A stretch of DNA of 64,000 bases, from IMG/VR virus record IMGVR_UViG_3300027976_003308, positions 1 to 64,000 of that record. One strand, written 5' to 3'. The translations under genes and the position numbers were made by a program. The notes under the pieces were generated by a model. The model had not been told where the DNA came from, made no database searches, and saw only the letters and a list, made by a program, of their open reading frames with translations. Source of the stretch: a virus. Below are positions 60,544 to 64,000 of this stretch, in pieces (the stretch's first letter is position 1; the number at the start of each line of letters is the position of its first letter).

Positions 60544-61008
60544 TTGAAAGTTTTGTATTCAGATGAAGGTCATTTCGATGGTTGTGGCAAGGCGATTTTT
60601 TTAGCTGGTCCAACACCAAGAAAATCTGATGTTGTTTCATGGCGACCTAAAGCGATAGAGATTCTAAAAGAAGCTGGATTTGATGGAACCGTCTTAATTC
60701 CAGAAAGGAAAGATTGGTCTGTGCAATTTGATTATACAGATCAAGTTCAATGGGAACGTATAGGACTGGAATTAGCGTCAACAATTCTATTTTGGGTTCC
60801 TCGGCATATGGAAGATATGCCTGCTTTGACCACCAACATAGAATTTGGATATTGGGTTGCTAAGTCTCCAGAACGTGTTCTTTATGGACGACCAAATGAT
60901 GCTCCAAATAATAGATATTTGGATTGGTTAATTTGTCAAGAAAATAAAGACGCCGTTGTTATTTATAATGATCTGAAGTCTCTACTTTTAGTTGCTTCTA
61001 ACCGATAA
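60544..61008 (+). CDS. Nucleoside 2-deoxyribosyltransferase-like protein
   Basis: About 154 aa from a TTG at 60544 with a perfect SD (AAGGAG) seven bases upstream; an ATG at 60499 inside the previous gene is less likely. AIFLAGPTPRKSDVVSWRPK, FDGTVLIPERKDWS, and TTNIEFGYWVAKSPERVLYG are typical of the Nuc_deoxyrib_tr_2 family. Relatives move a deoxyribose between bases or hydrolyse nucleotides. The use of TTG is unusual here and may keep the level low. Confidence 0.75.
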   Translation: MKVLYSDEGHFDGCGKAIFLAGPTPRKSDVVSWRPKAIEILKEAGFDGTVLIPERKDWSVQFDYTDQVQWERIGLELASTILFWVPRHMEDMPALTTNIEFGYWVAKSPERVLYGRPNDAPNNRYLDWLICQENKDAVVIYNDLKSLLLVASNR

Positions 61009-61028
61009 ATTTTTAAGGATTTATATAG

Positions 61029-61629
61029 ATGATAAGATGGATTACAGCCGATTGGCATTTGGGCGAAGATCGTATGGCAATCATGCAAAGACCATTCAAA
61101 GATCAGCGTGAGATGATCGAAGTTTTGGTTGAACGACATAATGCAATTGTTGGACCGGATGATTTGGTCTACGTGGTAGGAGATGTCTGCTACCAGAAGT
61201 ATCCAGAATTTCTTGAAGAAGTTGATCGGTTCAATGGCAAAAAAGATTGTCTTGCGTGGAAATCATGATCGTGTTTTTACAGACGATCAGTTGTTGAAGC
61301 ATTTTCAGGAAGTTATTCCCGAAGGTAAAGGTCTGGAACTCGACGTGGCTGGGATTCAGTGTAATTTAACACATTATCCAAGTCGTGCAGTTCATGGTAT
61401 GTTCAATCTAGTAGGGCATATCCATGGGGCATGGAAGTATCAATTGAATTCGGTGAACGTTGGTGTAGATGCCAACCATTTTGTGCCACATAATTTGGAT
61501 GAAGCGATTCCTTTTTTCTTAAAAGCGATCTCAGAATTCTATGATGATGATGTGTGGGCTGCTTACAATGCAGCGAACCAGCCATATTTGGGCATCCGAG
61601 GGAAAAAAGGCGTTTATTTTAATGAATAG
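61029..61629 (+). pseudogene. Calcineurin-like metallophosphoesterase split by a frameshift
   Basis: The first frame (61029-61268) reads WITADWHLGEDRMAIMQRPF and VYVVGDVCYQK, giving the first two metal motifs (D-x-H and GDV). The second frame continues with KIVLRGNHDRVF and VGHIHGAWKY, the GNHD and GHxH motifs. The break is a run of six As at 61239-61244; with five As the frames join as FNGKKIVLRGNHD. This could be a real null allele, a sequencing or assembly error in a homopolymer, or ribosomal slippage. All active-site motifs are otherwise intact. Confidence 0.8.
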
Positions 61630-61703
61630 GACATCAGGGAACTTATCAGGATGAGATTCCCAATTTGATGCGTCAATATAGACCTGCCTTAAATTATTTT
61701 TGA

Positions 61704-61853
61704 TGCCTTTCAGCCAAGATCAACTATCGTGGAAATCGAGCATTTTACTCAGTGGACAAAGACGAGATCACCGTGCCAAACAAACGTAAGTTTGTGTCTA
61801 TGGGCAACTTTTACGAAACAGTGTTTCATGAACTGGTCCATCACACCAGATAA
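61704..61853 (+). pseudogene. Remnant of an ArdC-like zincin/antirestriction protein
   Basis: After a TGA at 61701 an open stretch reads INYRGNRAFYSVDKDEITVP, then a FYETVFHELVHHT segment with a clear HExxH zinc motif, and stops at TAA 61851. The family continues well past this motif and has an N-terminal domain, both missing here. The region 61630-61703 shows only short broken frames. The likely history is loss of a larger metallopeptidase or antirestriction gene. The cupin gene follows. Confidence 0.65.
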
Positions 61854-61880
61854 ACCATGAAGAAGCCGGAAGAAGACATC

Positions 61881-62267
61881 ATGAGCGGATTAATAAAACC
61901 AAAAGACATGAATTTTGTAAGTAAACCATGGGGTTGGGAACTTTGGATTTGCAATGGCGAAAAATATTGTGGAAAGAAAATTTTCATAAAACAAGGACAT
62001 TGGTTGTCGTATCATTCGCATGATTTAAAGGACGAGGTTTTGTTTACAGAGACTGGGCACGCTTGGTTGACATATGGTTCTAATGAGCAAGATTTCTCTT
62101 GTGTAGAAATGAAGCCGGGATTTGCTTTTCATGTGGAACCCGGATTGAAACATCAAATTCAAGCAATCGAAGATATTGTAATTTTTGAATTCTCAACACA
62201 GCATTTTGATTCAGATAGTTATAGAACAACAACAGAATTGGTTGTTGACCATGAGGTTGACTCTTGA
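61881..62267 (+). CDS. Cupin (mannose-6-phosphate isomerase type II-like)
   Basis: About 128 aa from ATG 61881, with GGAAGAAG upstream; an ATG at 61857 lacks an SD. KPWGWELWICNGEKYCGKKI is the usual start of these cupins, then GHWLSYHSHDLKDEVLFTE (metal-type histidines and Glu), and PGFAFHVEPGLKHQIQA. Members isomerise or epimerise sugar phosphates. The gene shares its last bases with the FkbM gene, so they are coupled. It fits the glycan cassette theme. Confidence 0.72.
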   Translation: MSGLIKPKDMNFVSKPWGWELWICNGEKYCGKKIFIKQGHWLSYHSHDLKDEVLFTETGHAWLTYGSNEQDFSCVEMKPGFAFHVEPGLKHQIQAIEDIVIFEFSTQHFDSDSYRTTTELVVDHEVDS

Positions 62268-63088
62268 TCAAAATAAAGGACTGCAAACATGGTCCTATGT
62301 TGTACCTATCCAATGATAAATGGACTGGGAGATCATTTGATCTTTATGGAGAATGCTACGAAAAGCAAATTGATTTAATGCTCAGATTCATCAATGCTGG
62401 CGATGTTGTAATTGACGCTGGAGCCAATATTGGCGACATGACAATTCCTTTGGCTAAAAAAGCTGGCATTGTTATTGCGTTTGAGCCTCAAGAATTTTTG
62501 TTTTACACAATGTGCGGCAATATTGCTTCTAACAATCTTTACAATGTCAGAGCACATTGCAAGGCTGTTGGAGATGTGTCCGGCAAGAAGTTATTTTGTC
62601 CATCGCCATTGCTTAAAAACAAAGATGGGATTTCTTTTTATGATGATCCTATGCAACACTATGGTGGCGTATATCTGACAGAAGAGCCAAGATGTGAATC
62701 CGATTTTCAAGTAGAAACGATTTCTATAGATGATCTAAATTTGGATAGATGCGACTTTATTAAATTAGACATCGAAGGAGATGAATTCAAGGCGTTGATT
62801 GGATCAAAAAACACAATTGAGAAATTCAAGCCAATTATGTTCATTGAATCAATGCCATGGAGCATGCCTAATCTCGCAGAAGCGATAAGAAAATTAGGAT
62901 ACGTATACAGAACAGTCAGAGCTAAATTTTACAATCCTGACAATTTCTTTAATAATCCAATTGATGAACTTAGAGAAAAAGATAATCCTGATTTGCCAAT
63001 GGTGTCTAGCGACATTATTTGTTATCACAAAGATCATCAGGAAAAAATGGACTTGATGTATTTCAAAGCGATGAAAGAGATTATGTGA
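62264..63088 (+). CDS. FkbM-family methyltransferase
   Basis: 274 aa from a TTG at 62264 that overlaps the cupin stop. GDVVIDAGANIGDMTIPLAK near residue 47 is the SAM motif, followed by VIAFEPQEFLFYTM and DFIKLDIEGDEFKAL, the FkbM signature. C-terminal IMFIESMPWS fits the family. These enzymes O-methylate sugars, polyketides or other small molecules. It likely finishes the sugar made by nearby enzymes. Confidence 0.83.
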   Translation: MIKIKDCKHGPMLYLSNDKWTGRSFDLYGECYEKQIDLMLRFINAGDVVIDAGANIGDMTIPLAKKAGIVIAFEPQEFLFYTMCGNIASNNLYNVRAHCKAVGDVSGKKLFCPSPLLKNKDGISFYDDPMQHYGGVYLTEEPRCESDFQVETISIDDLNLDRCDFIKLDIEGDEFKALIGSKNTIEKFKPIMFIESMPWSMPNLAEAIRKLGYVYRTVRAKFYNPDNFFNNPIDELREKDNPDLPMVSSDIICYHKDHQEKMDLMYFKAMKEIM

Positions 63089-63124
63089 AATGTGTAATTT
63101 ATTATCCTGTGCCTAAATACAGGT

Positions 63125-64000
63125 ATGCAAACGATTGACAATCTTTACAGCATAGATTATCTCTATCCAAGAATATTAATTCTTGAATTGATCGAAAAAA
63201 CCAAGGGCTGTGCCGTGGTTTGGAATAAGATCCGTCCAGCGGTCTATAAGACTCATTGGAAAGTTGAAGATAGACACTATGACGTGTCTCTTACTTACCT
63301 AAAAACCACATTTAAGATAGATTTCGCAAGAAACGGAAGATCTGTTTATAACGTGGATTCAAATGCAGTTGCAGAAATTGATGATTTGTATCAAATCGTA
63401 GATCTTTATCTTGAACAAGATGATTCGTTCTTGCCTGCTTTGCAAAGTCAACTCAATTGTAGACGCTATCATAGGATAAAATCAAAAGGTGGTGTTGTAG
63501 CTGGGGGAACATCTGCGTATCTTAGAAAGATCATTAAGACTACTACAGGTGGTGTTGTAGTTGGAGGATCTTCAAGTGTACTTAAATTTTTGCCGGGACA
63601 TGGTGGCGTTGTTGTCAGAGGATCTTCTATAGTTCGCATAATTTACACAATTAACATCATGGCTAGTGGCGGAGTAAGATGTGGCGGAATAGCTAAGTCT
63701 ATGCCTTATTTAGAGAAAGGATCTGGAAATATTGTTGTAGGTGGAGTGGCTCATGTTCCTATGGATGTTTACGTTGCCTCATTGTCTCAAAATGAAGTAG
63801 GAATAAAGAAAGTTCTTGTTAATGGATCTTCAGTTTTATTGAGTTCCCAGTATATTTATAACTTTGCCGTAGATGCGGTTAATAAAATAATCTTTTATGC
63901 GGTTTATTCTAACTCAAAAACTGACATTTATAGAATGAATATAAATGGATCTAATGTTGTAAAAATACAAGAAAGTAATCTTGGTGTTTCGCATATGGCG
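63125..64000 (+). CDS. Glycine-rich repeat protein, possibly tail or fibre related (partial)
   Basis: From ATG 63125 the frame stays open to the window edge (292 codons, no stop). The first 115 residues are mixed (LYPRILILELIEKTKGCAVV). Then GGVVAGGTS, GGVVVGGSSS, GGVVVRGSS, GGVRCGGIA and NIVVGGVA recur about every 25-30 residues, suggesting a beta-helical or fibre-type repeat. After about residue 220 a KIIFYAVYSNSKTDIYRMN segment resembles a beta-propeller blade. The function is inferred only. A stretch at 63458-63487 resembles the CRISPR repeat. Confidence 0.65.
   Translation, partial: MQTIDNLYSIDYLYPRILILELIEKTKGCAVVWNKIRPAVYKTHWKVEDRHYDVSLTYLKTTFKIDFARNGRSVYNVDSNAVAEIDDLYQIVDLYLEQDDSFLPALQSQLNCRRYHRIKSKGGVVAGGTSAYLRKIIKTTTGGVVVGGSSSVLKFLPGHGGVVVRGSSIVRIIYTINIMASGGVRCGGIAKSMPYLEKGSGNIVVGGVAHVPMDVYVASLSQNEVGIKKVLVNGSSVLLSSQYIYNFAVDAVNKIIFYAVYSNSKTDIYRMNINGSNVVKIQESNLGVSHMA

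Overview
The window looks like part of a large tailed-phage genome with a T4-like replication and recombination core. It holds a UvsW-type helicase, a gp41/DnaB-type helicase, a UvsY-like protein, gp32-type ssDNA-binding proteins, UvsX/RecA, a T4-order polynucleotide kinase-phosphatase, a dNMP kinase and thioredoxin. These sit among tightly packed, often overlapping small genes. No capsid, terminase or packaging gene and no tRNA was seen, so 'huge phage' is an inference. OmpA-type domains, a lipobox and an ABC transporter suggest a Gram-negative host, also by inference.

Layout. 1-6120 (minus): a membrane protein with an acidic repeat, a CoaB-like/class II aldolase fusion, small unknowns, an ADP-ribosylglycohydrolase and a membrane-anchored gp32 paralogue. 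6364-7809 (plus): UvsW. 7939-11278 (minus): AAA+ ATPase, PNKP-like enzyme and PncC. 11271-20846 (minus): a bacterial-looking membrane cassette of NitT/TauT-type ABC ATPase, permease and lipoprotein binding protein, a PspA-like coiled coil, a two-TM coiled coil, two periplasmic binding protein-OmpA fusions, an anchored vWA protein and a small anchored protein. 20857-32324 (mostly minus): HNH endonuclease, P-loop kinase, amino-sugar enzymes (DegT, GNAT), a glycosyltransferase, a sulfotransferase, and a run of proteins whose N-termini resemble the T4 capsid-targeting sequence, one of them ADP-ribosyltransferase-like.

32319-32970 is non-coding and highly structured. Its two ends are complementary to each other and resemble the CRISPR repeat. 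33044-37685 (plus): exonuclease-deficient family A DNA polymerase, a possible sigma-like protein, polysaccharide pyruvyl transferase and GT4 glycosyltransferase. 37724-42423: a 921-aa Cas12-like RuvC effector followed by a 28-repeat CRISPR array, with no cas1, cas2 or cas4 in the window. 42524-51413 (mostly plus): gp41-like helicase, UvsY-like protein, secreted protein, phosphatase, gp32 and UvsX. 51502-64000: amidoligase, DEDDh exonuclease, Hel308-like helicase, glycosyltransferase, thioredoxin, dNMP kinase, nucleoside deoxyribosyltransferase-like protein, a frameshifted metallophosphoesterase, an ArdC-like remnant, cupin, FkbM methyltransferase and the start of a glycine-rich repeat protein.

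The most unusual signal is a network of solitary 36-nt elements outside the array. One set consists of diverged copies of the CRISPR repeat at 32319, 32935, 44649 and 46788. A second family (22172, 35029 partial, 35087, 44826) shares the GTGC/GCAC ends and length, and forms a conserved hairpin placed just before ribosome binding sites. Together with the structured RNA and the single-effector system, this is the best candidate for an undescribed system here.
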